Below are positions 35,440 through 44,128 of a DNA stretch of 64,000 bases, one piece after another. The notes under the pieces were generated by a model. It saw nothing but the letters and a program-made list of their open reading frames with translations. It did not search any database and was not told the DNA's origin. Numbering within the stretch: the first letter of the stretch is position 1; every line of letters begins with the position of its first letter. The position numbers were made by a program, and so were the translations under genes. This DNA is from Smithella sp. (GTDB taxonomy: Bacteria > Desulfobacterota > Syntrophia > Syntrophales > Smithellaceae): positions 1 to 64,000 of the forward strand of contig SCVW01000016.1 of assembly GCA_007244375.1 (NCBI GenBank), given 5' to 3'.

Positions 35440-36183
35440 ATGTTAAAAAACAAAATAGCTATTATTACAGGCGGGTCTCGAGGCATTGGGTACGCAATAG
35501 CTCAGAAATTTGCTGAAAACGGAGCTTCGTTACTGTTGGTTGCCTTGCATGAAGAACGACTTTTGAATGCCCGTAAAGAAATCCTCAAAACAGGATGCCG
35601 TGTGGAAATTATTTCCGGCGATATAGCCGATGTCAGTTTCTCCAAAAGAATCACGGAAAAAGCATTAGAAATATTCGGTACCGTAGATATCCTCGTCAAT
35701 TGCGCGGGTACAATCAGCAGAGCACCGGTTCAAAATCTTGCACTTGAGGAATGGCACAGAGTTATTAATGTTAATCTTCACGGCACTTTTTATTTGAGTC
35801 AAGCCGTGTTACCTATCTTTTGTTCGAAGAAATCGGGGAAAATAATTAATATAACCTCTCAAATGGCCAGAATTCCGCATCCCAATGCTTCGCCAAGCTA
35901 TGAGGTTTCGAAAGCCGGTATGGTGGCCCTGACAAGGCATTTAGCCTATCATTATGCTAAATACAACATTTGTGTGAATGCGATTGCACCGGGATCAATC
36001 GATACGGATCTACCCAAAAGCATGCCTTTGGAAGCCCGGCAACGGCTTAAAAATGCTATTCCTATGCAAAGATTAGGGGAACCGGAAGAGGTCGGCAGTC
36101 TGGCAGTTTTTCTGGCATCTGATAAGTCTAATTATATTACAGGTGCGAACATGAATATAAGCGGCGGATCTTTGATGGATTAA
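35440..36183 (+). CDS. Short-chain dehydrogenase/reductase (FabG-like)
   Basis: A 247-residue SDR with the cofactor motif TGGSRGIGYA (residues about 9-18), NCAG, the catalytic serine in NITSQMARIP, and the YxxxK pair in SPSYEVSKAG. The end SNYITGANMNISGGSLMD matches FabG-like enzymes. It probably reduces or oxidises a ketone or sugar with NAD(P)H. FabG of fatty acid synthesis is one possibility, but the neighbourhood (ATP-grasp, methyltransferase, DAHP synthase, WecE) suggests a role in the locus. A 180-base gap follows, with no gene. Confidence 0.85.
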   Translation: MLKNKIAIITGGSRGIGYAIAQKFAENGASLLLVALHEERLLNARKEILKTGCRVEIISGDIADVSFSKRITEKALEIFGTVDILVNCAGTISRAPVQNLALEEWHRVINVNLHGTFYLSQAVLPIFCSKKSGKIINITSQMARIPHPNASPSYEVSKAGMVALTRHLAYHYAKYNICVNAIAPGSIDTDLPKSMPLEARQRLKNAIPMQRLGEPEEVGSLAVFLASDKSNYITGANMNISGGSLMD

Positions 36184-36363
36184 AATTATTTTCATGGATT
36201 ACTATAATAGTTCAGTAAACAACCACCAAAAAAAATTTTACCAGATTATATTTTCAATTGTTAATATTCACGTCACTGGACTGGATACAATTATCTATGA
36301 TCAAGAGAAATGATTTCCAAGAGATGATTTATAATTTATTTTTTTCTGAAAAAAAGGGTAACG

Positions 36364-37467
36364 GTGCTGAAAATATATCCCGAAAGGCTTTATCCTGAGG
36401 CCATTGAATTTTGTAAACTTTTTCTGCATGAAAAAACAAGGCCGCGCTACGTGCTTGGCCGCAATGAATATGCGGTAAGCATTGCGAAGTTTGTTGACAT
36501 AAATGGTTTTATTGACGATTTTACATCTGAAACCGAATTTCTTGGAAAACCGATTGTTAAGATGGATGATATTCCCAAAGAAAGCATGGTCGTTTCAGCG
36601 GTAATTTTTGTGGTACCTTTAACGGCTATTGAAAAACTTAGGGGAAAGGGGCTTTATTGCATAGATTACTTCAGTTTTTTCAAATATTCAGGACTACGAC
36701 TTAAAGAAGTTCCCTTTTTAAGGGAAAGCAGAGAAGATATTGAAAATAATAAAAACAAATATCGGTGGCTTTATGACTGTTTAATGGACAATAAATCTAA
36801 AGATGTGCTGAGCAAGCTTCTGAATTTCAGATTCTCCGGAGACCTTAATTATATGCAGGGATTTGAACACGCACCGGAGAGACAATATTTTGAAGATTTC
36901 CTTGAATTAAAGCAGGGCGAAGTTTTTGTTGATGCCGGAGGATTCGATGGACAAACGACTGTTGAATTTATCAAAAGGTGTCCGGCATACAAGGCGATAT
37001 ATTTTTTTGAGCCAGACTTAAATAATATAGCTTTTGCCCGTAATAATTTGTCCGGACACAACAATATTTTCTTTTACACGATGGGCCTGGCCACAAGCAG
37101 AAATACGCTTAGGTTTTGTTCCGGTGGAGGTTCTGCCAGTAAAATAAGTGAAACAGGCGATATAGAAATAGAAGTGGACTCCATTGATAATCAGATAGCA
37201 GAAACGGTTACTTTTATTAAAATGGATATTGAAGGTGCAGAGGACCTCGCTCTTGATGGTTCACGGCAACATATATCCAAAGATCATCCCAAGCTTGCCG
37301 TCTGCTGTTATCACAGAGTTGATGATTTGTGGAAAATACCGGAAAAGATTCTTGCAATAAGAAACGATTATTCGATATATTTGCGCCACTATACTAACGG
37401 ATTACATGAGACAGTGATGTATTTTATTCCTGAAAAAGACAGAAATTTTAAGTCAAATTTATCATGA
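36364..37467 (+). CDS. FkbM family methyltransferase with N-terminal extension
   Basis: A 367-residue protein starting at GTG 36364. The C-terminal two thirds (from about residue 150) form a SAM-dependent methyltransferase of the FkbM type: EVFVDAGGFDGQTTVEFIKR (motif I), IYFFEPDLNNIAFA, then VTFIKMDIEGAEDLAL, the family signature. The first 140 residues look like a Rossmann-like domain (RPRYVLGRNEYAVSIAKFVDINGF) of unknown role. FkbM enzymes O-methylate sugars or natural products. Its stop overlaps the start of the class II DAHP synthase by four bases (ATGA), so the two are translationally coupled. Confidence 0.85.
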   Translation: MLKIYPERLYPEAIEFCKLFLHEKTRPRYVLGRNEYAVSIAKFVDINGFIDDFTSETEFLGKPIVKMDDIPKESMVVSAVIFVVPLTAIEKLRGKGLYCIDYFSFFKYSGLRLKEVPFLRESREDIENNKNKYRWLYDCLMDNKSKDVLSKLLNFRFSGDLNYMQGFEHAPERQYFEDFLELKQGEVFVDAGGFDGQTTVEFIKRCPAYKAIYFFEPDLNNIAFARNNLSGHNNIFFYTMGLATSRNTLRFCSGGGSASKISETGDIEIEVDSIDNQIAETVTFIKMDIEGAEDLALDGSRQHISKDHPKLAVCCYHRVDDLWKIPEKILAIRNDYSIYLRHYTNGLHETVMYFIPEKDRNFKSNLS

Positions 37468-38834
37468 CCAAGAAAAAACAAGACAAATGGACCAAAGCAA
37501 GTTGGCGATCATTTTCTGCGAAACAGCAGCCTGTCTGGCCCGACAGTAATGCCTGTGAAGAGACACTGAAAAAGATTTCCCAGCTACCCGCTTTGGTGTT
37601 TGCCGGAGAAAGCCGGTCTCTTGGGCAGGATTTAGCCGAGGTCCTGGAAGGAAGGGCATTTGTTTTGCAGGCTGGCGAATGCTCGGAAGATTACGACCGT
37701 TGTCATGGACCTTATATCCATAATCTATTAAAAGTTATTTTACAGATGTCAGTAATTATCACATACGCCGGAGAAAAAAAGGTAGTGAAAATCGGCAGGA
37801 TAGCAGGCCAGTATGCTAAACCGCGCTCTTCAGATACAGAAAAAGTCGGTAAATTAATAATTCCAAGCTATCGAGGAGACATGGTAAATAGTCCGGATCC
37901 TTCTCCAGAGGCAAGGGTGCCCGATCCACGGAGAATGCTGGAGGGATATTTTCGGGCAACAGCGACACTCAATCTTGTCAGAGCGTTTACCAAAGGAGGT
38001 TATGCAGCTCTGGATCAGGCTCACGCGTGGAGCGAAGCAAGCGTTAAATCGTTTCCTGCCAATCCCAAGTACGAAGAACTTGTCAGAGGAATCAAAAAAG
38101 CCATCGCTTTTATGGATGCAATAGGAATTAAAAACAGTAATCCAGATTTAAACCAGGTTTCTCTTTATACATCGCATGAAGCCCTTCTTCTGGAATATGA
38201 AGAAGCAATGACAAGGATTGATACCACCACCGGTGACTGGTATGATACAAGTGCCAACATGCTGTGGATAGGAGACCGTACACGGCATCCTGAAGGAGCA
38301 CATGTCGAGTTTATGCGAGGGGTTTGTAATCCTGTCGGCGTAAAAATCGGTCCCAGCTATGTTATGGACGATATCAAAAAGATTGCCGAAAAACTTAATC
38401 CTGATAATATTCCTGGACGTCTAACCATGATTACCCGTCTGGGTGCGGAGAAAATAAATTTTCTGTTACCTCCATTGCTCCGGGAAATGAAAAAAGAAGG
38501 ATTTAATATAGTATGGATTTGTGATCCGATGCACGGCAATACTTATATAAACAGGCATTCGCAAAAGACCAGAAAATACAAAGATATTTTGAAAGAAATA
38601 ATAAATTTTTGGAAAATTCACCAGGCCGAAGGAACAATTGCCGGTGGAGTACATCTGGAATTGACCGGCGATAACGTTACGGAATGCACCGGAGGCAGTC
38701 TTCGCGTGCAGGATAAAGATCTGCGTTTAAATTATCAAACCAATTGCGATCCCAGACTAAATGCCGAACAGGCAGTAGAACTTGCGTTCAAACTGGCAAC
38801 TATTATCAACCCTTATTTAACGCGTGGTGTTTGA
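37464..38834 (+). CDS. Class II 3-deoxy-7-phosphoheptulonate synthase
   Basis: A 456-residue class II (plant/Mycobacterium-like) DAHP synthase. Signatures are VKIGRIAGQYAKPRS, SYRGDMVN, the SHEALLLEYE segment, MLWIGDRTR, CNPVGVKIGPS, WICDPMHGNT and GGVHLELTGDNVTECTGG with YQTNCDPRLNAEQA. The length is close to the M. tuberculosis enzyme, but no clear regulatory tail is visible. The aro operon 18 kb away has a class I beta enzyme, so this is a second entry to the shikimate pathway. Class II enzymes often serve secondary metabolism (phenazines, ansamycins). No aroB-like partner is in this locus. Coupled to the FkbM gene. Confidence 0.93.
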   Translation: MTKKKQDKWTKASWRSFSAKQQPVWPDSNACEETLKKISQLPALVFAGESRSLGQDLAEVLEGRAFVLQAGECSEDYDRCHGPYIHNLLKVILQMSVIITYAGEKKVVKIGRIAGQYAKPRSSDTEKVGKLIIPSYRGDMVNSPDPSPEARVPDPRRMLEGYFRATATLNLVRAFTKGGYAALDQAHAWSEASVKSFPANPKYEELVRGIKKAIAFMDAIGIKNSNPDLNQVSLYTSHEALLLEYEEAMTRIDTTTGDWYDTSANMLWIGDRTRHPEGAHVEFMRGVCNPVGVKIGPSYVMDDIKKIAEKLNPDNIPGRLTMITRLGAEKINFLLPPLLREMKKEGFNIVWICDPMHGNTYINRHSQKTRKYKDILKEIINFWKIHQAEGTIAGGVHLELTGDNVTECTGGSLRVQDKDLRLNYQTNCDPRLNAEQAVELAFKLATIINPYLTRGV

Positions 38835-38859
38835 TTACAAAATCAATTAAAACCCCAAA

Positions 38860-39801
38860 ATGTCGAAAATTAAAAAAACTTTTAGCATAATATTAAGCAG
38901 TGTCATCTTTCTTCTTTGTACATACTATGTTGTATGTTATTTTCAATGGAATGCTATCTCTCAACTTCTAGTGCATGTAGATTGGAAATTGATGCCGGTC
39001 GCAGTTATCGTAACGATTCTGTCTTTCTGGCTATTACGAACAATGCGTTGGTTCATTCTGCTTAAAGCTTCTGGTATTAACGTTAATTTTTTTCACTTAT
39101 ATCTTGTAGGATCAATCTCCATTGCTTTTGCCACAATTACACCGTTTCTGTCCGGTGAAGTATTGAAAGTGGAATTATTGAAAAAAACAGGCGTTCTGGA
39201 AAGAATTCCCGGATACGGCATCTTTATTACAGAGAGAATTTTAGACTTATTAATTGTCTTGCTGATGGCTGTACTAAGTACTGTCTTCGGAGTTTCAAAA
39301 TTTTTAGGTAGTGAGATTATATTCCCTGCGGCAGGACTATTACTTATTTGTTTATTAATTTTCTTTATAATTATTCAGCGAATATCCCCGAACAATTCCT
39401 TGGGACGTTTTTTTCAACCTTTTAATCAATGCGTAAGAAACTGGAAAATTTTAGCAACAGTCATTGCTCTAACAATCGGTGGTTGGTTATTTATTATTGC
39501 GGGTTGGTACGTCAGCTTGCGCAGTATATATATCGCGATTAGCTTTTTAGAGACAACCGTTGTAACCACCATTACCACTTTGTTAGGAATTATCAGTTTA
39601 ATCCCCTGGTCACTGGGAATAAGTGAGGTCAGCATTTCTTCTTCTCTTGCTTATCTCAAAAAAGATGTTCCACTTGCGCAGGCAGGCGCTCTCATAATCA
39701 GAGTGTATGGTGTAGTAACCTTGATCACAGGCTTTGTGCACCTTTTAATCTGGAAATTTGTTCGCATCGGAAAACAAATGCCAGCAAATAATAAATCGTG
39801 A
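38860..39801 (+). CDS. PF03706-type membrane protein (lysylphosphatidylglycerol synthase TM-like)
   Basis: A 313-residue polytopic inner-membrane protein with about eight helices. It matches the UPF0104/PF03706 family: SFWLLRTMRWFILLKASGI, then the conserved FLSGEVLKVELLKKTGVLERI, and late SLIPWSLGISEVSISSSLAYLKK. Relatives include AglD, MprF N-domains and putative lipid flippases. In a locus with an undecaprenyl-phosphate sugar synthase a flippase-like job is plausible, but this is inference. It starts 25 bases after the DAHP synthase gene. Confidence 0.75.
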   Translation: MSKIKKTFSIILSSVIFLLCTYYVVCYFQWNAISQLLVHVDWKLMPVAVIVTILSFWLLRTMRWFILLKASGINVNFFHLYLVGSISIAFATITPFLSGEVLKVELLKKTGVLERIPGYGIFITERILDLLIVLLMAVLSTVFGVSKFLGSEIIFPAAGLLLICLLIFFIIIQRISPNNSLGRFFQPFNQCVRNWKILATVIALTIGGWLFIIAGWYVSLRSIYIAISFLETTVVTTITTLLGIISLIPWSLGISEVSISSSLAYLKKDVPLAQAGALIIRVYGVVTLITGFVHLLIWKFVRIGKQMPANNKS

Positions 39802-39869
39802 ATCTAACGAAAATCCATTGTCACCTTTCGTATAATATTGATTATGATAAATAAGAAAGAGAGGAAAAA

Positions 39870-41024
39870 ATGGCAACTAATGAAATAAAGATTCCCTTCA
39901 ATAAGCCTTTTATTGCCGGCAAAGAACTTTTCTACATTGCCCAGGCAGTCATTGAAAATCACCACACTGCAGGGGACGGTTCTTTCACGAAAAAATGTCA
40001 GCGATGGCTTGAGGACAAAGTCGGTTCTGCCAAAGTACTTCTGACGCATTCTTGTACGGCAGCTCTGGAAATGGCGGCAATTTTAGCCGACATTCAAGCA
40101 GGAGACGAAATCATCATGTCTTCATATACTTTTGTATCAACAGCTAATACCTTCGTTCTCCGTGGAGGTATTCCAGTTTTCGTAGATATTCGCCCGGATA
40201 CATTAAATATCAATGAAACTCTTATCGAAGAAGCAATTACACCGAATACTCGCGCTATTGTTCCCGTTCATTATGCCGGCGTTCCCTGTCAAATGGATAC
40301 TATTATGAATATAGCTAAACGCAGACGGCTTTTAGTTATTGAGGATGCCGCGCAGGCACTTTTATCCAAATACCATAACCGATATATAGGAACTATCGGC
40401 CAGATGGCCTGTTTAAGCTTTCACGAAACGAAAAATATTATAAGCGGCGAAGGCGGTGCTATTCTCATAAATGATTCGTCATTGATCGAGCGCGCAGAAG
40501 TTATTCGGGAGAAAGGAACTAATCGTAGTCAGTTTTTCAAAGGTCAAGTGGACAAATACACATGGGTTGATATCGGATCTTCTTTCCTCCCCAGCGATAT
40601 TATCGCCGCATTTCTTTATGCTCAAATGGAAAACGCCGATCAAATTATGGCTAAACGAAACTCTATTTATGATCTTTATATGGAAAGATTGCAGCCACTG
40701 GCTGAAAAAGGCTGTCTTCAACTTCCATGTATTCTCAATGATTGTAGCAGTAATGGTCATATGTTCTACATTGTAACCCGTTCTTTGAAAGAAAGGACAA
40801 GACTTACTGAATTCTTAAAAAAACGTGGTATTCTGGCTGTATTTCATTACGTACCGCTTCATAGTTCCCCTGCGGGAAAGTTGTACGGTCGGACACATGG
40901 AGCTTTGGATGTTACCAAGAGGGTAAGCAATTGCCTGTTGCGTCTGCCGCTATACTATGAAATGACGGATAACGATGTTCATTCTGTAACGGAGGCTATC
41001 ATAGACTTCTATAAAAATAGCTGA
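39870..41024 (+). CDS. wecE: dTDP-4-amino-4,6-dideoxygalactose transaminase
   Basis: A 384-residue PLP enzyme of the DegT family that is very close to E. coli WecE/RffA. It begins IPFNKPFIAGKELFY, with GDGSFTKKCQRWLE, LLTHSCTAALEMAA, MSSYTFVSTANTFVLRGG, SFHETKNI (PLP-binding Lys) and REKGTNRSQFFKGQVDKYTWVDIGSS. It aminates dTDP-4-keto-6-deoxyglucose to dTDP-4-amino-4,6-dideoxygalactose. The next enzyme in E. coli, WecD acetyltransferase, has a relative at 43352. Start after GAGAGGA. An AHBA-synthase (RifK) role is less likely because WecE-specific motifs are complete. Confidence 0.9.
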   Translation: MATNEIKIPFNKPFIAGKELFYIAQAVIENHHTAGDGSFTKKCQRWLEDKVGSAKVLLTHSCTAALEMAAILADIQAGDEIIMSSYTFVSTANTFVLRGGIPVFVDIRPDTLNINETLIEEAITPNTRAIVPVHYAGVPCQMDTIMNIAKRRRLLVIEDAAQALLSKYHNRYIGTIGQMACLSFHETKNIISGEGGAILINDSSLIERAEVIREKGTNRSQFFKGQVDKYTWVDIGSSFLPSDIIAAFLYAQMENADQIMAKRNSIYDLYMERLQPLAEKGCLQLPCILNDCSSNGHMFYIVTRSLKERTRLTEFLKKRGILAVFHYVPLHSSPAGKLYGRTHGALDVTKRVSNCLLRLPLYYEMTDNDVHSVTEAIIDFYKNS

Positions 41025-41130
41025 TAGAAATCCCCTGTAAGCATAATAAGTATGTACTAAACTGAGATCAACTATACCGAGCTTGGCAACATTTTGATAT
41101 TTATTCATAAATAAAAAAGGGAGGATGTTA

Positions 41131-43083
41131 ATGAACGAAGAGAAAGAAGGCCAAGACATAACCATTCAACCAGTCACCGATCAGATTAACACTCAGAATA
41201 ATCGTCCATCAATGTTACCTACTTTCTCCGCCTTTTCTGAAAAACTAGCTTCTTTCCGTTATCTGAAATGGATAATAATAATACTCCTGCCTGTCTTAAT
41301 TCTGCTTAGAAATCCCGTGGAACAATTAGATACCGATTTATGGTGGCAAATGGCACTTGGTAAATATTATATTACTCACCATACCCTTATCGCAGATCAT
41401 TCGATCTTTTCCTGGACACCGACAGACCCGACTTGGATTTACAATACTTGCTTGGGCAGTATTGCCTTTTATCTGGTCTATACCCTCATGGGAGGATTCG
41501 GCTTGTGGACGCTTCAATGGTCAATATTCCTAGGTGTTTTTCTTTCATTCTATTTTTTTCTTCGTCTGATTCAACTACGGCTCGACATAACCAGCGTTAC
41601 CATCATTGCTGCCGTTGGTATAGTATGTTCCCTTGCCTGCTGTTTTTATAAGCCCGAAATATTTTCACTCCTTCTTTTTTGCTGGACTGTATTTATCTTT
41701 TTTTATATCAAACTGACCCGCCGAATATTTCTTTTTTATCTGTATCCATTAATTTTCGCTCTCTGGGTCAACTTACACGGCGCTTTTGTAGTAGGTCTTG
41801 TTTTTCTAGGCATTACCTTCGTAGGTGAAATTTTAAACAGACTTCTCTTTCCCAAAGAATCATTCACTACAAAGGACCTTATTCATTTTGGTTCAGCATG
41901 CATTGTATCACTGGCATTTACCCTTATTAATCCTTACGGTATAGATTACATCATATGCACTTATAAAGGGGTAACCTCCGGCGAGTTTCTGCAAAACAAA
42001 TATATTATGGCTTATTTGAGCCTATGGCCACATTTAAAAGAGTTAGACAGTTCCTTTTTCAGATTGGGTCAAACCGCCTGGATTATGACAATAATGATTT
42101 TTTTCATTGGTTGTCTTTTCCTTTATGAATTTATCAAAAAGAAATCATGCGATTTTGCATTATTGCTCGCTAACGTTGCTTTATACTGGAAAGGCATGGA
42201 AACAAGTAGAGCATCTTATTTCTTTCCTGTCGCCTTTTTCTTCTCATTCTTTTACCTGTTTCACCGGTTGAAATTAAAAAATATTCTAGACAGGACAACC
42301 CTCTTATCTTTGCTGGTTTTTCTTTTCTTTTTTGTCAATATTTCTTATTTCAATATCAGGTATGGTACAGGCAACAAATGGTTTGGGGCAGGTTTGGATA
42401 ATTTTGTGCCTGTAAAAGAAGTGGCTTTTTTGAAAAAATATCATCAGGAAGGACCGATCTTTAACGATTACGTTATCGGTGGTTACCTGGTATGGGCTCT
42501 TTACCCCGATTACAAGGTCTTTATCGATCCTCGTTTAGCACCATATCAAAAACAGGTTGCCCCCGATTACATGGCCTTTACCAGCGTTCGTGTAACCGGC
42601 AAGGATATCGAACATTTCCGAGAAAAGTATCCTTTCAAAATTGCAATACTACATTATCGGCAACTTGCTTTGATCTTTGACTTCCTGAAAGCGGAAGGAG
42701 AGTGGAGGCTTTTGTATTTCGGACAGAACGCAGCTATCCTGATGCACAAATCCCTTCTTTCCACCATCTCACCGGAAATGGGCGCGGTTGATCTCAGCCC
42801 GTTACGCTTCAGGAATGTCACAAATCCGCAGGTTCTACTTAATATTTTTCTTTTTTATCTTAATGTGAACCCAAAAGCCGCCCGGTTTATTTACGACGTC
42901 TACAAGAACAATGTCAGCGACTATTACATAATGAAAAAAGAACACCTGCAAGGAATGGATGTTTCAATCCGATTGAAGGAAATTGAAGCTAAGGTCGCAA
43001 AAAAAAGACATCAATTAGCTGCGTCCCTTTCGGGCACTGCATCTAAAAAAGCTGATACGAAATCTGTGCGAAACAAATTTTAA
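41131..43083 (+). CDS. Polytopic GT-C-like membrane protein (paralogue of the gene at 19958)
   Basis: A 650-residue protein with about 10-12 transmembrane helices. It matches the 19958 gene over almost the whole length: DLWWQMALGKYYITHH, DHSIFSWTP, LHGAFV, KKIS/FVPVKEVAFLKKYH, NDYVIGGYL and FIDPRLAPY. Conserved D-x-DLWW near the N-terminus is like GT-C glycosyltransferases that use lipid-linked sugars on the periplasmic side. The C-terminal 60 residues have an additional Lys/Ala-rich tail (KEIEAKVAKKRHQLAASL). I start at ATG 41131, six bases after GGGAGG, because ATG 41125 abuts the ribosome site. Here it is part of the glycan locus. Confidence 0.62.
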   Translation: MNEEKEGQDITIQPVTDQINTQNNRPSMLPTFSAFSEKLASFRYLKWIIIILLPVLILLRNPVEQLDTDLWWQMALGKYYITHHTLIADHSIFSWTPTDPTWIYNTCLGSIAFYLVYTLMGGFGLWTLQWSIFLGVFLSFYFFLRLIQLRLDITSVTIIAAVGIVCSLACCFYKPEIFSLLLFCWTVFIFFYIKLTRRIFLFYLYPLIFALWVNLHGAFVVGLVFLGITFVGEILNRLLFPKESFTTKDLIHFGSACIVSLAFTLINPYGIDYIICTYKGVTSGEFLQNKYIMAYLSLWPHLKELDSSFFRLGQTAWIMTIMIFFIGCLFLYEFIKKKSCDFALLLANVALYWKGMETSRASYFFPVAFFFSFFYLFHRLKLKNILDRTTLLSLLVFLFFFVNISYFNIRYGTGNKWFGAGLDNFVPVKEVAFLKKYHQEGPIFNDYVIGGYLVWALYPDYKVFIDPRLAPYQKQVAPDYMAFTSVRVTGKDIEHFREKYPFKIAILHYRQLALIFDFLKAEGEWRLLYFGQNAAILMHKSLLSTISPEMGAVDLSPLRFRNVTNPQVLLNIFLFYLNVNPKAARFIYDVYKNNVSDYYIMKKEHLQGMDVSIRLKEIEAKVAKKRHQLAASLSGTASKKADTKSVRNKF

Positions 43084-43229
43084 AACCTCAATCTACATTA
43101 TAAAATTTTTAAATATGTCCTTTTATCATGTTTTTTTATTCTATAGTTATTTGCTGGCGAGAGAAACCTTGAGTGAAGATTTCTATTCATCCAAATAATT
43201 TAAGAATCATAAATATCAAGAATAAAAAA

Positions 43230-43253
43230 GTTGAAATTGATGATTAGTTGTGC
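43230..43253 (+). other. Motif shared by two upstream regions, copy 2
   Basis: GTTGAAATTGATGA then TTAGTTGTGC matches copy 1 at 33137-33160 in 21 of 24 positions. It lies about 100 bases before the acetyltransferase gene at 43352, in a 268-base gap that has no gene. The copies flank the two ends of the glycan locus. No known operator is recognised. Confidence 0.4.
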
Positions 43254-43351
43254 AAGTCTTTAAAACCAAAAATTTGAAACACGTACATTTTTAAAGCATA
43301 AGATCAAATTTAAGTTTCAGCCATACATAAAATTACCGAATAGGAGAATTA

Positions 43352-44092
43352 ATGAGTTCAGTCTCGTCTAACATATTTCTTTCAGATATCGATAAGGAGC
43401 GGTTTTGTATTCAGACCGCAAGAGTTGTCGGAGTAACCGTTGAAAGCTTATCCTCCATATTGGAATTTTGCAGGATGGAACAGGTGAGGCTGCTGATTGC
43501 CCGTTGCAGTATGTTCGATCTGGAAACAGCCCAAACTATGGAAAGAAATGGTTTCCTGTTAATGGATACTCTTGTTTATTATACGCTTGATCTTACCAAG
43601 GAAAAGATTCCTTCCAATAATAGCGTAGTCTATTTCAGACCTATACGCGCTGATGAAGAGGAAGAGATGGCATCGGTTGCTGTAGAATCATTTCGTGGCT
43701 ATTCTGGACATTATCATGCTGATCAAAAACTGGACAACAATAAATGTGATGAAGCATATGTTGATTGGGCACGTAAAGCCTTCGCATCCAGAGGATCTGA
43801 CGAAAACTTTCAGGTTGCCGAGATAGATGGCAGGATAGTGGCATTTGGTGTTTTCAGAATGAATAGTCCGGATGAAGGTGAATTGTTTTTAGGCGGCATA
43901 CATCCAAAATTTCACGGCCAGGGCATCTACCAGGCATTTTTATACAGAGCAATGGAGTGGTGCCTATCAAAAAATGCTAAAAGGATAGTTATATCCACCC
44001 AAATTAACAATATCGCCGTACAAAAAATTTTAACAAGATTCGGATTCGAGATTACCAAAGGATACTATACTTTTCATAAATGGTTTGATTAA
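43352..44092 (+). CDS. GNAT acetyltransferase, WecD/RffC-like
   Basis: A 246-residue protein with the WecD layout: an N-terminal domain (about residues 1-95, DIDKERFCIQTARVVGV...ERNGFLLMDTLVYYTLDL) and a C-terminal GNAT domain (about 100-245) with the acetyl-CoA-binding LGGIHPKFHGQGIYQAFLYRA and a late VQKILTRFGFEITKGYYTFHKW. E. coli WecD acetylates dTDP-Fuc4N, the product of WecE. With a WecE homologue 2.3 kb upstream this pairing is probable: together they would make dTDP-Fuc4NAc. The substrate is not proven. The ribosome site AGGAG is good. Confidence 0.75.
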   Translation: MSSVSSNIFLSDIDKERFCIQTARVVGVTVESLSSILEFCRMEQVRLLIARCSMFDLETAQTMERNGFLLMDTLVYYTLDLTKEKIPSNNSVVYFRPIRADEEEEMASVAVESFRGYSGHYHADQKLDNNKCDEAYVDWARKAFASRGSDENFQVAEIDGRIVAFGVFRMNSPDEGELFLGGIHPKFHGQGIYQAFLYRAMEWCLSKNAKRIVISTQINNIAVQKILTRFGFEITKGYYTFHKWFD

Positions 44093-44128
44093 CTAGTCAT
44101 CATGGTTCATTATTTAAATCGAAAGCGA

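Noticed and set aside
39870-41024. AHBA synthase (RifK-type) as part of an aminoshikimate pathway with the class II DAHP synthase.
   Set aside because: The aminotransferase has WecE/RffA-specific motifs throughout, and no aminoDHQ synthase or dehydratase is nearby.
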